Positions 21,818 through 28,482 of a DNA stretch of 29,436 nucleotides are shown one piece after another. The notes beneath the pieces are model-generated. The model ran no database searches. It was not told where the DNA came from and was given only the letters and a program-made list of their open reading frames with translations. The position numbers and the translations under genes were made by a program. How positions within the stretch are numbered: the first letter of the stretch is position 1; each line of letters begins with the position of its first letter. Origin of the DNA: CAYJSJ01 sp964373065 (GTDB taxonomy: Bacteria; Patescibacteriota; Gracilibacteria; Peribacterales; Peribacteraceae); the NCBI GenBank assembly GCA_964373065.1, contig CAYJSJ010000016.1:1-29436 (forward strand), given 5' to 3'.

Positions 21818-22453
21818 ATGTCACTGCTCAACGTCAATCCTACAAGAATGGCACTCATGGACTTAAAACACAGACACAAGTCGGCCAAACGCGGCCACAA
21901 GCTGCTCAAGGACAAACAAGACGGCCTCATGCAGCATTTCCTTTCCATTATCCGCGATGCAAAAGCACTGCGCATGAAAGCCGAAAGTGATCTGGGGGGC
22001 GTCTTTCGGGCATTTCTGATGGCCTCGGCGTGGATGACGGAGTCCGAACTCCGTAACGCCCTCAGTAGTCCTCAGGCAAAGATCACACTCGACGTGGAAA
22101 TGAAAAACGTCATGAGTGTGAAGATCCCCATCTTTCACATGGCCAAGGAAGGCACGATCAAGTCGTATGGTTACGCAGGAACGAACGCGTTATTCGATAC
22201 GGCGGTGGAAGCACTCGAGAACGTGTTTGCCATGTTGATCTGTCTTGCAGAGATCGAAAAGCAAGCGGAGGCGATGGCTATAGAGCTCGAGACCACGCGC
22301 CGCCGCGTAAATGCCCTTGAGCACAAGATGATTCCCGATCTCGAACAGACCGTGAAGTACATCAAAATGAAACTTGATGAATCAGAACGTGCAGGAATCA
22401 TTGCAACCATGCGGATAAAAGCGAGCTTGGAAGCGCAGGAAGTTAACGCCTAA
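21818..22453 (+). CDS. atpD: V/A-type ATPase subunit D
   Basis: The protein has 211 residues and is the central rotor shaft inside the A3B3 hexamer. NPTRMALMDLKHRHKSAKRGHKLLKDKQDGLM is the hallmark N-terminal helix of subunit D (PT...L..lk..l..a..G..LLk.Kr..L). ETTRRRVNALEHKMIPDLEQTVKYIKMKLDESER is the equally typical C-terminal helix (T.rRvNALE...iP.l..ti.yI...LeE.er). It is the last gene of the operon. Its end overlaps the convergent DUF2238-like gene by 11 bp, so no terminator fits between them. Confidence 0.95.
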   Translation: MSLLNVNPTRMALMDLKHRHKSAKRGHKLLKDKQDGLMQHFLSIIRDAKALRMKAESDLGGVFRAFLMASAWMTESELRNALSSPQAKITLDVEMKNVMSVKIPIFHMAKEGTIKSYGYAGTNALFDTAVEALENVFAMLICLAEIEKQAEAMAIELETTRRRVNALEHKMIPDLEQTVKYIKMKLDESERAGIIATMRIKASLEAQEVNA

Positions 22454-23081
22454 CACCTTCCAACGCCTTATCGATCTTCACGGGACGGCAATAATTGATG
22501 ACAAGCGCTGCGATGATGGACCCGACGAGGTTCGACACAAGATCCCAGCCCGTATTTTCGTAGCCGCCGATATTCGTATTGGGAATCCAATGTACGACAA
22601 AGAACTCGATAATTTCGTTGAATGCCCCGAGTCCGTTGGCCGCCAAGACAGCAACGACTGTTTCTGCGATATGTGGTTTTGGACCCGTAATAAGCGGCCG
22701 AAGAACCTGCCAAATGATCCACGTCGTGATCCCGAATCCGAACCCGTGAATAATATGATCATATTTCAAAACATAAGGAAGAACCCAGAGGTTATACAGC
22801 ACATACTGTTCTCCACCGATCGGCATCCATGCGGGTATCGGGAGAAGCCCACCCAGCATATGCAAAAGTCCCCAGAACGACAGTGACCAAAGCACACCCG
22901 TAGAAAACCGAACATGCCGATGGATATGTAATACCAGAAGACCGATGACGGTGACCACCGGTACATAGAAAACAAACTCCCAGTTGCGAAGCACGATGGA
23001 AGTCACGCATGCGACAGCCAAATACACCACCGTAAATCCTATTACCCAACGAAGCGCGGAGGTAGATGCATGTCTTCCCAT
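22443..23081 (-). CDS. DUF2238/YjdF-like integral membrane protein
   Basis: The protein has 212 residues with six or so membrane helices (about 11-29, 33-52, 57-80, 90-110, 115-130, 137-160, 180-200). Conserved-looking polar positions within the membrane are KYDHIIHGFGFG, AFNEIIEFF and NTGWDLVSNLVGS. They correspond to the D-K/H..H...G, E.iE and WD...N/D pattern of the DUF2238 (YjdF) family, whose function is unknown. The start at 23081 (MGRHASTSALRW) is the first ATG. The gene is convergent with the ATPase operon and 48 bp beyond the rplT 3' end on the same strand, so it may be read through from the infC operon. Confidence 0.65.
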   Translation of the reverse strand: MGRHASTSALRWVIGFTVVYLAVACVTSIVLRNWEFVFYVPVVTVIGLLVLHIHRHVRFSTGVLWSLSFWGLLHMLGGLLPIPAWMPIGGEQYVLYNLWVLPYVLKYDHIIHGFGFGITTWIIWQVLRPLITGPKPHIAETVVAVLAANGLGAFNEIIEFFVVHWIPNTNIGGYENTGWDLVSNLVGSIIAALVINYCRPVKIDKALEGVRR

Positions 23082-23129
23082 GCGAAAATAGTATGCTGAG
23101 GCTTTGGAAAAGCAAGACGAAGTAACACG

Positions 23130-23471
23130 CTAGGAAGCTTCTTTCACGATCGCTGCAAACGCCTTCGGTTCATGAATCGCAAGCTCAGAAAGCATCTTAC
23201 GGTCGAGAGCGATATTCTTCTTTTTCAGTCCTGCGATAAACCGCGAATAGCTCACTCCCTGCCCGCGCACGGCAGCACTGAGCCTCGTGATCCAGAGAGC
23301 GCGGAAATCCCGCTTTTTGAGACGGCGATCGCGGTACGCGTTCCTCCCTGCCTTCATCATGGCTTCGTTCGCCTTCTTAAAGCTCCCTTGGCGCATGCCA
23401 CGGTAGCCTTTGTTGAGCTTGATAATCTTTTTGTGACGCCGGCGGCGGGTGAATCCTGTTTTGACTCGCAT
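23130..23471 (-). CDS. rplT: 50S ribosomal protein L20
   Basis: The protein has 113 residues and is an early-assembly protein of the large subunit. MRVKTGFTRRRRHKKIIKLNKGYRGMRQGSFKKANEAMMKAG is the basic RNA-binding arm. RDRRLKKRDFRALWITRLSAAVRGQGVSYSRFIAGLKKKNIALDRKMLSELA is the conserved globular part. It is the last gene of infC-rpmI-rplT, 24 bp after rpmI. In E. coli and Bacillus L20 feeds back on this operon's mRNA; no obvious L20 operator hairpin was picked out here. There is no Shine-Dalgarno before the ATG. Confidence 0.97.
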   Translation of the reverse strand: MRVKTGFTRRRRHKKIIKLNKGYRGMRQGSFKKANEAMMKAGRNAYRDRRLKKRDFRALWITRLSAAVRGQGVSYSRFIAGLKKKNIALDRKMLSELAIHEPKAFAAIVKEAS

Positions 23472-23495
23472 GAGTGGGTTGAGAAATCGATGAGA

Positions 23496-23687
23496 TTAGA
23501 GGTAGGGGAGAATGGCAGTCAGTCGCTTGTAATCTCGCTTATTGACGACAAGCGTCCGGCTGAGATTCTTCTGACGCTTATTTTTCTGCATGAGGAGGTG
23601 ATTGCGGCTGTTTCGCTTCATAACGAGTTTTCCCGAACCCGTTTTCCGGATCCGCTTTTTTGCGCCGCTGTGGGACTTCTGCTTCAT
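23496..23687 (-). CDS. rpmI: 50S ribosomal protein L35
   Basis: The protein has 63 residues from the ATG at 23687: MKQKSHSGAKKRIRKTGSGKL is the family N-terminus, followed by the basic RNRNHLL-like stretch and LVVNKRDYKRLTAILPYL. The open frame runs upstream as far as the octamer repeat (giving a spurious GKWGNGEM start), but the ribosomal start is unambiguous. It lies in the canonical infC-rpmI-rplT cluster. The 106-bp infC-rpmI spacer is unusually long because it contains the octamer tract. Confidence 0.96.
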   Translation of the reverse strand: MKQKSHSGAKKRIRKTGSGKLVMKRNSRNHLLMQKNKRQKNLSRTLVVNKRDYKRLTAILPYL

Positions 23688-23757
23688 GAGATTTAGTAGG
23701 AGCTTCCGTGGCAGTATATGGAGAAAAATAGCCGATTCAAGGAAAACGATGGATTTC

Positions 23758-23801
23758 TTCCCCATTTCCCCATTTCCCCATTTCCCCATTTCCCTACTTC
23801 C
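23758..23801. repeat. CCCCATTT octamer tract between infC and rpmI
   Basis: Four near-perfect CCCCATTT copies followed by the variants CCCTACTT and CCCC. On the minus strand the variant GAAGTAGG carries the TAG stop of infC. The G-rich strand (GGGGAAAT)n is in the sense direction of the ribosomal operon. Confidence 0.93.
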
Positions 23802-24339
23802 CCCGCTTCGGCCTTACAATTGCAGAAAACATGTTCCCCTGCGATCGCACCTCCTGCTCCACCTCCGACACATCGGAAAGCTGCGTAACGAGCCCCCTCA
23901 ATTTAGTCTTGGCATAGTCCTTATTCGTCATTTCTCGGCCACGAAGCCGCACAACGAGCTTCACAAGATGGCGTTCACTCAGGAATTCTTTCGCACGATC
24001 TACGATACGATCGAGGTCGTGTTTTTCCGTACGAAAACTGAAGCGCAGCATCTTCACTTCCGTTTGCTTATTATGGGATTTCTGCTTCTGCTCCTTCTTC
24101 TTCAGTTGATACATGTATCGACCGAAGTCCGTGATCTTTACGACGGGGGGAACGGCCTTGGGAGAGATCTCTATAAGATCAAGCTCCTGTTCGCGCGCCT
24201 TTTTCAGAGCATCTTCTATACTCAACGTTTCCGCGGTACCTTCCCCGATCAGGAGTACCGTTGGAACGCGGATTTCCTCGTTGAGACGCGGACGCTTTTC
24301 TTTCTTTTTCGGAAGGATATACCTGTTACGTTTTTGCAA
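23794..24339 (-). CDS. infC: Translation initiation factor IF-3
   Basis: Binds the 30S subunit and polices start-codon choice. The core RPRLNEEIRVPTVLLIGEG is followed by SIEDALKKAREQELDLIEISPKAVPPVVKITDFGRYMYQ (N-domain and linker) and KMLRFSFRTEKHDLDRIVDRAKEFL plus VKLVVRLRGREM (C-domain), all IF-3 hallmarks. There is no ATG in a suitable place. Candidates are TTG 24339 (181 residues), ATC 24318 (174 residues, 10 residues before LNEEIR, with AGG four bases upstream) and GTG 24411 directly after the preceding stop. A rare AUC/AUU-type start would match the known infC autoregulation in other bacteria. The TAG stop lies in the octamer repeat. Confidence 0.93.
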   Translation of the reverse strand: MQKRNRYILPKKKEKRPRLNEEIRVPTVLLIGEGTAETLSIEDALKKAREQELDLIEISPKAVPPVVKITDFGRYMYQLKKKEQKQKSHNKQTEVKMLRFSFRTEKHDLDRIVDRAKEFLSERHLVKLVVRLRGREMTNKDYAKTKLRGLVTQLSDVSEVEQEVRSQGNMFSAIVRPKRGK

Positions 24340-24411
24340 GCAGTGTGGGGGAAAGAAACCTGCGTACGGCAAACGTAACACATTCGTAGCCGGTGGTGTC
24401 AAGAATGGCAC

Positions 24412-25287
24412 CTATTTTTCTGCGCTGAAAACGATGATTTTCAATGCAAGTGTCTGCCATTTGGGAGCGTTCCCCGGCTGGATGGAAACTTCTTTCAGTG
24501 CCATGATCTGCATCGGCCAGAGTTTGTATGTCTGGAGCACTTTGCCGAGATCACTACCGAGAAACCGCTTCACATCACTGAGAAGCGACGTACGTAATAC
24601 GCTATCTATCGCCTGAAGAACGCCTGAGCTCGTGAAGGAACGCTTGAGTTGCTCTTCGTACGTCTTCGGATCCTCCGCATACCGGAGCACATCGGCTGAA
24701 AAGAATTGTTCCAACGCCACGATACCCGACGGATTTTCCTGCTCGATACGATCGACGAGTATCGCGATCTCCTGCTCGCTCAAAAGATCGCTCACCGTCA
24801 TAAGCCCGGCAAGCCGTATGAGGAGAAGAATGGTACGCAACCCTTCTTCATGAACGGTGAATTCCACCGTGACCGTCCTCGCTTGCGTTCCATCGGAGTC
24901 TTGCGTCGGATCACCGATGACGATATCGGACATATGCGAAAGAAGACCGTCACGCTTCAGCGTATCACGCAGAACCTCGAATGTAGCAACGAGTCGGCTG
25001 ATATCCGTCTCCGTAGGAAGAACGAATACCGCCACTTTTTCCTCTTCGGATCCCGTAATCGTTGCAGCGCGAAGTTCGGTCAGTTCCACCTGTTCTTGGA
25101 GAGCCCGCAGGCGAAATTCAAGCTGGGGAAGCTCACGGACAATCGGTACAGACACATCCCGAACATCGACAATCGTACGGATATGGAAAAAAATAAGGAG
25201 TACAGAAAGTACCATCAGCCCGCACCCTCCTGCGACAAACAGTACAGCATGGAAACGAGCCGGCATCCGGAGCACAGAGAAGATCAT
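24412..25287 (-). CDS. Single-pass membrane protein, PilO-like
   Basis: The protein has 291 residues. A short cytoplasmic N-terminus is followed by one membrane helix (about 13-36), then a coiled-coil stretch (about 48-75, ELPQLEFRLRALQEQVEL). A domain with the VFVLPTETDISRLVATFEVLRDTLKRDGL pattern comes next, resembling the start of the PilO/GspM ferredoxin-like fold, and then TVTVEFTVHEEGLRTILLLIRLAGLM. The remaining 120 residues are helical and without clear match. ATGA overlap with the upstream gene indicates translational coupling. Topology plus pairing suggests the PilN/PilO alignment complex of a type IV pilus or related secretion machine. This is inference; no other pil genes are in the window. 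Confidence 0.7.
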   Translation of the reverse strand: MIFSVLRMPARFHAVLFVAGGCGLMVLSVLLIFFHIRTIVDVRDVSVPIVRELPQLEFRLRALQEQVELTELRAATITGSEEEKVAVFVLPTETDISRLVATFEVLRDTLKRDGLLSHMSDIVIGDPTQDSDGTQARTVTVEFTVHEEGLRTILLLIRLAGLMTVSDLLSEQEIAILVDRIEQENPSGIVALEQFFSADVLRYAEDPKTYEEQLKRSFTSSGVLQAIDSVLRTSLLSDVKRFLGSDLGKVLQTYKLWPMQIMALKEVSIQPGNAPKWQTLALKIIVFSAEK

Positions 25288-25904
25288 CGGAGGGAAAGCT
25301 TGAGGGTAAATGGAGAATAGAATCCACGTTCCGGATGTTCTAAACGCATAAACCGTGAGGATTGCACATCGGCCACCATGGCGATGCGACCGACCTCCTC
25401 GACGAACCGTGCGAGCACCGTCATGGATCGCGGGCCGACGTTGCGAATGTCACCTCGTACCTCCGCCGTACCGGCCTCAGCATCGAAGGAAAGAATGGAA
25501 AAGAAAACGACATCGCTGCGATCAGGCACAAGCTCCTTTGCTATGCTTGTGAGTCCCGTACGGAGCGTCTGGAAACCGGAGCGTTGTATTTTCAGTGCTT
25601 TGATGCGTTGGTACAGATTGTTGTGTACCGGTTGCAAAAACGAGCCGCGACGATCTTCGAGGGTATGTACCTTGCGCATGAGGTCTGCTTTATAATTTTT
25701 GAGATCAGCGATGTCTCTGGGCATGCCACCTATCTCCACGGTCGTCAGTTCCGGCACCAGTAAGAACCACGAAAGCGTCAGCAATACCGTGAGCATTGCG
25801 GCAAAGAGAAAGAATGGAAATGCGATACGTTTCACGCAGTCCCCCATGCACACCGCTTCTCTTCCGTATCGCGACAAGCCGAAGATGTTTGAAAGCGTTT
25901 TCAC
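25284..25904 (-). CDS. Single-pass membrane protein, PilN-like
   Basis: The protein has 206 residues from GTG 25904 (an ATG at 25847 gives 187). A basic N-terminus and one membrane helix (about 28-52, FPFFLFAAMLTVLLTLSWFLL) precede a coiled coil (IADLKNYKADLMRKVHTLEDRR). A C-terminal beta-alpha-beta domain follows, with FFSILSFDAEAGTAEVRGDIRN, MTVLARFVEEVGRI and FTLKLSL. This order is typical of PilN/Fimbrial-assembly proteins, where the last domain is a circularly permuted ferredoxin fold. AAGGA lies 13 bases before the GTG and TATAAT just before that, which supports the GTG start. It is coupled by ATGA to the next gene. Confidence 0.72.
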   Translation of the reverse strand: MKTLSNIFGLSRYGREAVCMGDCVKRIAFPFFLFAAMLTVLLTLSWFLLVPELTTVEIGGMPRDIADLKNYKADLMRKVHTLEDRRGSFLQPVHNNLYQRIKALKIQRSGFQTLRTGLTSIAKELVPDRSDVVFFSILSFDAEAGTAEVRGDIRNVGPRSMTVLARFVEEVGRIAMVADVQSSRFMRLEHPERGFYSPFTLKLSLR

Positions 25905-25924
25905 AGTATTGGTGTTTTCCTTTC

Positions 25925-25953
25925 ATTATAGCGGAAAATGTCATTTTTCTCCA
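25925..25953 (-). promoter_or_regulatory. Sigma-70-like promoter of the PilN/PilO-like pair
   Basis: On the minus strand TGGAGA (25948-25953), a 17-bp spacer and a perfect TATAAT (25925-25930), again followed almost at once by AAAGGA. The same tight -10/ribosome-site geometry is seen at 1323-1361. Confidence 0.45.
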
Positions 25954-26010
25954 TGCCCAATGTTGCATGTTCTAGAAAATGTTCGATAAATACTATTACA
26001 AGCGCTCACT

Positions 26011-26065
26011 GACGAATAAATTCGTCATTTCGCTCAAATGCTCGCCGGCGGTTTAAACCGCCGGC
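26011..26065. terminator. Two perfect hairpins in the prfB upstream spacer
   Basis: GACGAA-TAAA-TTCGTC (26011-26026), then a perfect 22-bp palindrome (26044-26065; GCCGGCGG, centre TTTAAA, CCGCCGGC). The 284-bp gap between the divergent PilN-like gene and prfB has no gene. Neither hairpin is followed by a good T-run, so a simple intrinsic terminator is doubtful; a small mobile or regulatory repeat is equally likely. Further right, TACAAT at 26154-26159 may be the prfB -10 box. Confidence 0.5.
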
Positions 26066-26188
26066 TAACGTTGCAGTAATAAAGGAATTCATTCCGAATG
26101 AGCATGTTGAGTCATTATTCAGAGCTTCCCTAGGAGGAAAATACTGATTGCGCTACAATAGACGCATCTACCCCGTCCCCCCTTCACC

Positions 26189-27281
26189 GTGGAAGAATTG
26201 ATTGCGAGACTGACGGCGCTCCAAGAAGCCCTACACACGGGGAAGGACTCTCTTTGAGGGACAAGGCATTCCAAAACAGATAGCGGACATCGAGCGCGAT
26301 ACGCAGGATCCGAACCTTTGGAACGACCAGCAGCACGCCAATGCGCTGTTCACAAAACTCAAGGCACTAAAAAAACAGTGGGAACCACTTCATCATCTAC
26401 GCACGGAAGTTGATGAATTACTGGAAATAGCAAAAGCTGAAGAGGCTAACGAAGCGAACGAAGCTACCATAGCGAAAGAGTATCACCGCCTCCTTGGTCT
26501 ATGGAAAGACATAGAGACTCATCTCTATTTAAGTGGCGAATTTGATGCTCAAAATGCCTACGTAACCCTGAGCGGCGGCGCGGGTGGAACGGAAGCGCAG
26601 GATTGGGCTGCCATGCTGCTACGGATGTATCTTCGGTACTGCGAGCGACAGGGGTGGGACACGTCGCTTGTGGAAAAGACCGACGGTCAGGAAGCAGGAA
26701 TCAAGTCTGCAACGATCCACGTACGCGGCGAATTCGCCTATGGGCTCCTTAAGTGTGAGCGCGGCACGCACCGGCTTGTACGCCTCTCTCCGTTCAATGC
26801 AAAAAATCTTAGACAGACGAGCTTTGCCCTTGTCGAAGCACTGCCGGAAATTACCGAGACAAAGGAAATAACGATCGACCCGAGTGAACTGCGAATCGAT
26901 ACCTTCAGGAGCGGCGGCGCCGGAGGGCAGAACGTCAATAAAGTGGAAAGCGCGATCCGCATCACGCATATCCCAAGCGGGATCATGGTGGCATGCCAAA
27001 CCGAGCGATCGCAACTCCAAAACAGAGCGCAAGCCATGAACATGCTGCGGGCGAAACTCCTTCAACGAAAACGTGAAGAAGATGAAAAAAAGAAATCCTT
27101 AATCAAGGGCACGGTACGCAGCGCCGACTTCGGGCAGCAGATTCGTTCCTATGTGTTGCACCCGTACCAGATGGTCAAAGATCTTCGGACAGATACCGAA
27201 ACAAGCGACACGGAAGGCGTGCTGGATGGAGATATCCAGCAGTTTATAGATGCGGAACTCAAAAGAGGGGCTAGGGGTTAG
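26189..27281 (+). CDS. prfB: Peptide chain release factor 2 (with programmed +1 frameshift)
   Basis: Terminates translation at UGA and UAA. Zero frame starts at GTG 26189 (VEELIARLTALQEALHTGKDSL) and meets TGA at 26255. After a +1 shift at CTT the frame continues GAG... to TAG 27281, giving 363 residues in all, the usual RF2 length. Downstream motifs: SGGAGGTEAQDWAAMLLRMY, the stop-recognition tripeptide SPF (in VRLSPFNAKN) and GGQ with SGGAGGQNVNKVESAIRITH (residues about 245-247). A 9-bp repeat in domain 1 (26450-26478) encodes EANEANEAT. The last residues GARG and the TAG stop come from a GGGGTTAG telomere-like repeat. Presence of RF2 supports UGA as a stop in this organism. Confidence 0.95.
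26239..26258 (+). promoter_or_regulatory. RF2 programmed frameshift site
   Basis: GGGGAAGGA (Shine-Dalgarno-like stimulator, 26239-26247) stands four bases before CTT-TGA-G (26252-26258). The slippery codon is number 22 and the in-frame UGA number 23, close to the E. coli arrangement (CUU-UGA at 25/26). Confidence 0.92.
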
Positions 27282-27345
27282 TATTTCGGGGTTAGGAAAT
27301 ACGATTGGATCGTACACTTCCATCCCGAAATGCTAACCCCAAATC
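27267..27345. repeat. Telomere-like repeats in opposing orientation after prfB
   Basis: GGGGCTAGGGGTTAG and TTTCGGGGTTAGG on the left are mirrored by CCCGAAA and GCTAACCCC on the right (27325-27341). This gives an inverted repeat with a loop of about 35 bp, and the left part encodes the end of RF2. Confidence 0.8.
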
Positions 27346-27356
27346 CCTATCAAAAA

Positions 27357-27372
27357 GGCCCCACAGGGGGCC
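27357..27372 (-). terminator. Bidirectional Rho-independent terminator
   Basis: The stem GGCCCC/GGGGCC (27357-27362, 27367-27372) is flanked by AAAAA on the left and ATTTT on the right. On the minus strand it is followed by TTTTT, a classical terminator for the histone gene. It also serves prfB from the other side. An 18-bp perfect palindrome (27376-27393, centre TTCGCGAA) lies beside it, directly before the histone stop. Confidence 0.8.
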
Positions 27373-27398
27373 CATTTTGATTCGCGAATCAAACAGGA

Positions 27399-27569
27399 CT
27401 AAAGGTCCTCCGGGCGAACGGTCTTGCGGCCGTTAGCCTTGGCGCGGTCACACGCCTTGGCAACTGCGGACTCGAGATGCTTGGATGCAGCATCGCCGAG
27501 ATCACCGGAAGACATCATCCCGTGCTTTTTAACGAGTTCCTTTAGCTTGGAAGCAACAACGTAACTCAT
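27399..27569 (-). CDS. Bacterial histone-fold protein
   Basis: The protein has 56 residues from the ATG at 27569. SKLKELVKKHG forms alpha1, and SGDLGDAASKHLESAVAKACDRAKANG forms the long alpha2. GRKTVRPEDL is the loop-2 signature shared by archaeal (GRKTVKAEDI-like) and bacterial histones, with the Arg and Asp of the usual Arg-Asp clamp. Length and pattern match single-domain bacterial histones such as Bdellovibrio Bd0055, and the third helix is missing or only one turn. It is expected to dimerise and bind DNA as an abundant nucleoid protein. It is followed by a strong terminator and preceded by a plausible promoter, so it is an independent unit. The leader CTTTCCT-ATG has no Shine-Dalgarno. 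The frame is open 29 codons further up, but without histone-like sequence. Confidence 0.82.
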   Translation of the reverse strand: MSYVVASKLKELVKKHGMMSSGDLGDAASKHLESAVAKACDRAKANGRKTVRPEDL

Positions 27570-27602
27570 AGGAAAGAGTTGGAAGGATGTAAAAACAAGC
27601 CG

Positions 27603-27632
27603 ATTGTAAGGGGAATTCCGAACACCTCGCAA
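27603..27632 (-). promoter_or_regulatory. Candidate promoter of the histone gene
   Basis: On the minus strand TTGCGA (27627-27632), an 18-bp spacer and TACAAT (27603-27608), leaving a leader of about 27 nt before the ATG. Confidence 0.4.
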
Positions 27633-27739
27633 GCGCAAATACGCCGTTTTGTGCACAAATTTTGCATAAAAAGGCGATTGACAGAAGTGTGCTTCTTCGA
27701 AAGTGGGAAGGACATAAACGACGACAGATCAATAATAAT

Positions 27740-27835
27740 GGCTTTTAAAAGCCAAAATTACAGATTACGACATCCACGACACTTCGAAGAATCTCCAGTT
27801 GCCTCATGATAAAAAATCATGTGTTTTCGAAACAC
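27740..27835. other. Cluster of perfect small palindromes
   Basis: Within 100 bp are GGCTTTTAAAAGCC (27740-27753), CTTCGAAG (27782-27789), CATGAT-AAAAA-ATCATG (27805-27821) and GTGTTT-TCG-AAACAC (27821-27835). The 620-bp gap between the histone and GNAT genes has no intact gene. This cluster borders recombinase debris and may be an element end or attachment region. Confidence 0.55.
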
Positions 27836-28165
27836 GACGGCGGAAGGACGAACCTTGCCATATGTTCGATTCTTATGCGTATGATACCATTGTGTAGGGG
27901 AACGCTCATTTCCAATCTCATGGACCGGATCGATCTCGACAAAACGGGCATGCGGAAAAAAGCTCCAGACTGAGGTGGAGACGATGAACAAGTTCAGGCT
28001 GATGTTCTTGGAGTGCAAAGCGAGATTAAAATTCTGAAGATGGATGTGCGGGGATACGCGAAGTACGTTCTGAAGAACAAAACGACCGACGCAAAGAGAG
28101 AAATTCTGGGATGTCTGAAGAGTCAGCTTAACCTTGCAAGCGGAAAAATTTTGTTAAGTATCTGA
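27816..28165 (+). pseudogene. Remnant of a large serine recombinase (C-terminal part)
   Basis: Plus-strand frames read pieces of the recombinase C-terminal region. There is a TTAEGRTLPYVRF segment, then a stop, then YHCVGERSFPI (like the YYHC...C zinc-ribbon). After a frame change comes QVQADVLGVQSEIKILKMD, and YAKYVLKNKTTDAKREILG ending CLKSQLNLASGKILLSI and TGA (28163-28165). The last part matches the usual coiled-coil plus (EK)REIL..L.S.L.L...K tail. At least one internal stop and one frameshift, and no N-terminal catalytic domain, make it a decayed mobile-element gene. Identification is by motif only. Confidence 0.45.
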
Positions 28166-28194
28166 AGCGATATTTTCTGCTAGAATAAGCAGCA

Positions 28195-28482
28195 ATGACA
28201 ATGAACTTACGACCAGCAACAAGGAATGATGCCTCTGCATTTTCAAGTCTTTGGAACACGCAATATGTGCATGACCCTATTACTCTTGAACGTCTATTGT
28301 ATGTCATTTTTGATGATCCCCATGCAGATCCCGACGGCACTATCCTTGTTACAAATAGCAACGAGGTTTTTGGTTTTGTATCTGGTGTTATTGTTGGGAA
28401 TGAAGGCTATTTGAAAGCACTTGTTTTTGATGAGAGCAGCAGAGTAAACCAGATATTGCCAAAATGCTTCTCGTTCAAATAG
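28195..28482 (+). CDS. GNAT acetyltransferase, first part of a frameshifted double-GNAT gene
   Basis: The piece has 95 residues. LRPATRNDASAFSSLWN and TILVTNSNEVFGFVSGVIVGNEGYLKALVFDE are beta1-alpha1 and beta3-beta4 of a GNAT fold. Just after VFDESSR, where the acetyl-CoA loop (R/Q-x-x-G-x-G/A) should follow, the frame runs to a stop. The continuing frame (PDIAKMLLVQIEAF...) is found in the next entry; the shift lies near the AAA at 28446-28450. A second ATG at 28201 is equally plausible. Base composition is visibly more AT-rich than the ATPase genes, hinting at recent acquisition. Confidence 0.65.
   Translation: MTMNLRPATRNDASAFSSLWNTQYVHDPITLERLLYVIFDDPHADPDGTILVTNSNEVFGFVSGVIVGNEGYLKALVFDESSRVNQILPKCFSFK

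Noticed and set aside
23688..23789. N-terminal extension of L35 starting in the octamer repeat
   Set aside because: L35 homologues begin at MKQKSHSGAKKR-like sequence. The extension is spacer plus repeat translated by chance.
23602..24378. A 258-codon plus-strand frame antisense to infC and rpmI
   Set aside because: It is the complement of clear infC/rpmI coding sequence, and its long openness partly comes from the stop-free octamer.
24374..24402. Promoter for infC with a perfect TTGACA (minus strand, 24397-24402)
   Set aside because: No acceptable -10 box is found at 16-18 bp (TGTTAC, GTTACG, TTACGT), so it was not listed as a feature.
26255..26257. UGA recoded as glycine (Gracilibacteria/SR1 code)
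   Set aside because: RF2 is present with its own UGA frameshift site, and several genes (lipoprotein, trmD, acd, atpE) end at TGA exactly where the family ends.
27758..28018. An 86-codon minus-strand open frame
   Set aside because: No family-like pattern, no ribosome site, and it overlaps plus-strand recombinase remnants and palindromes.
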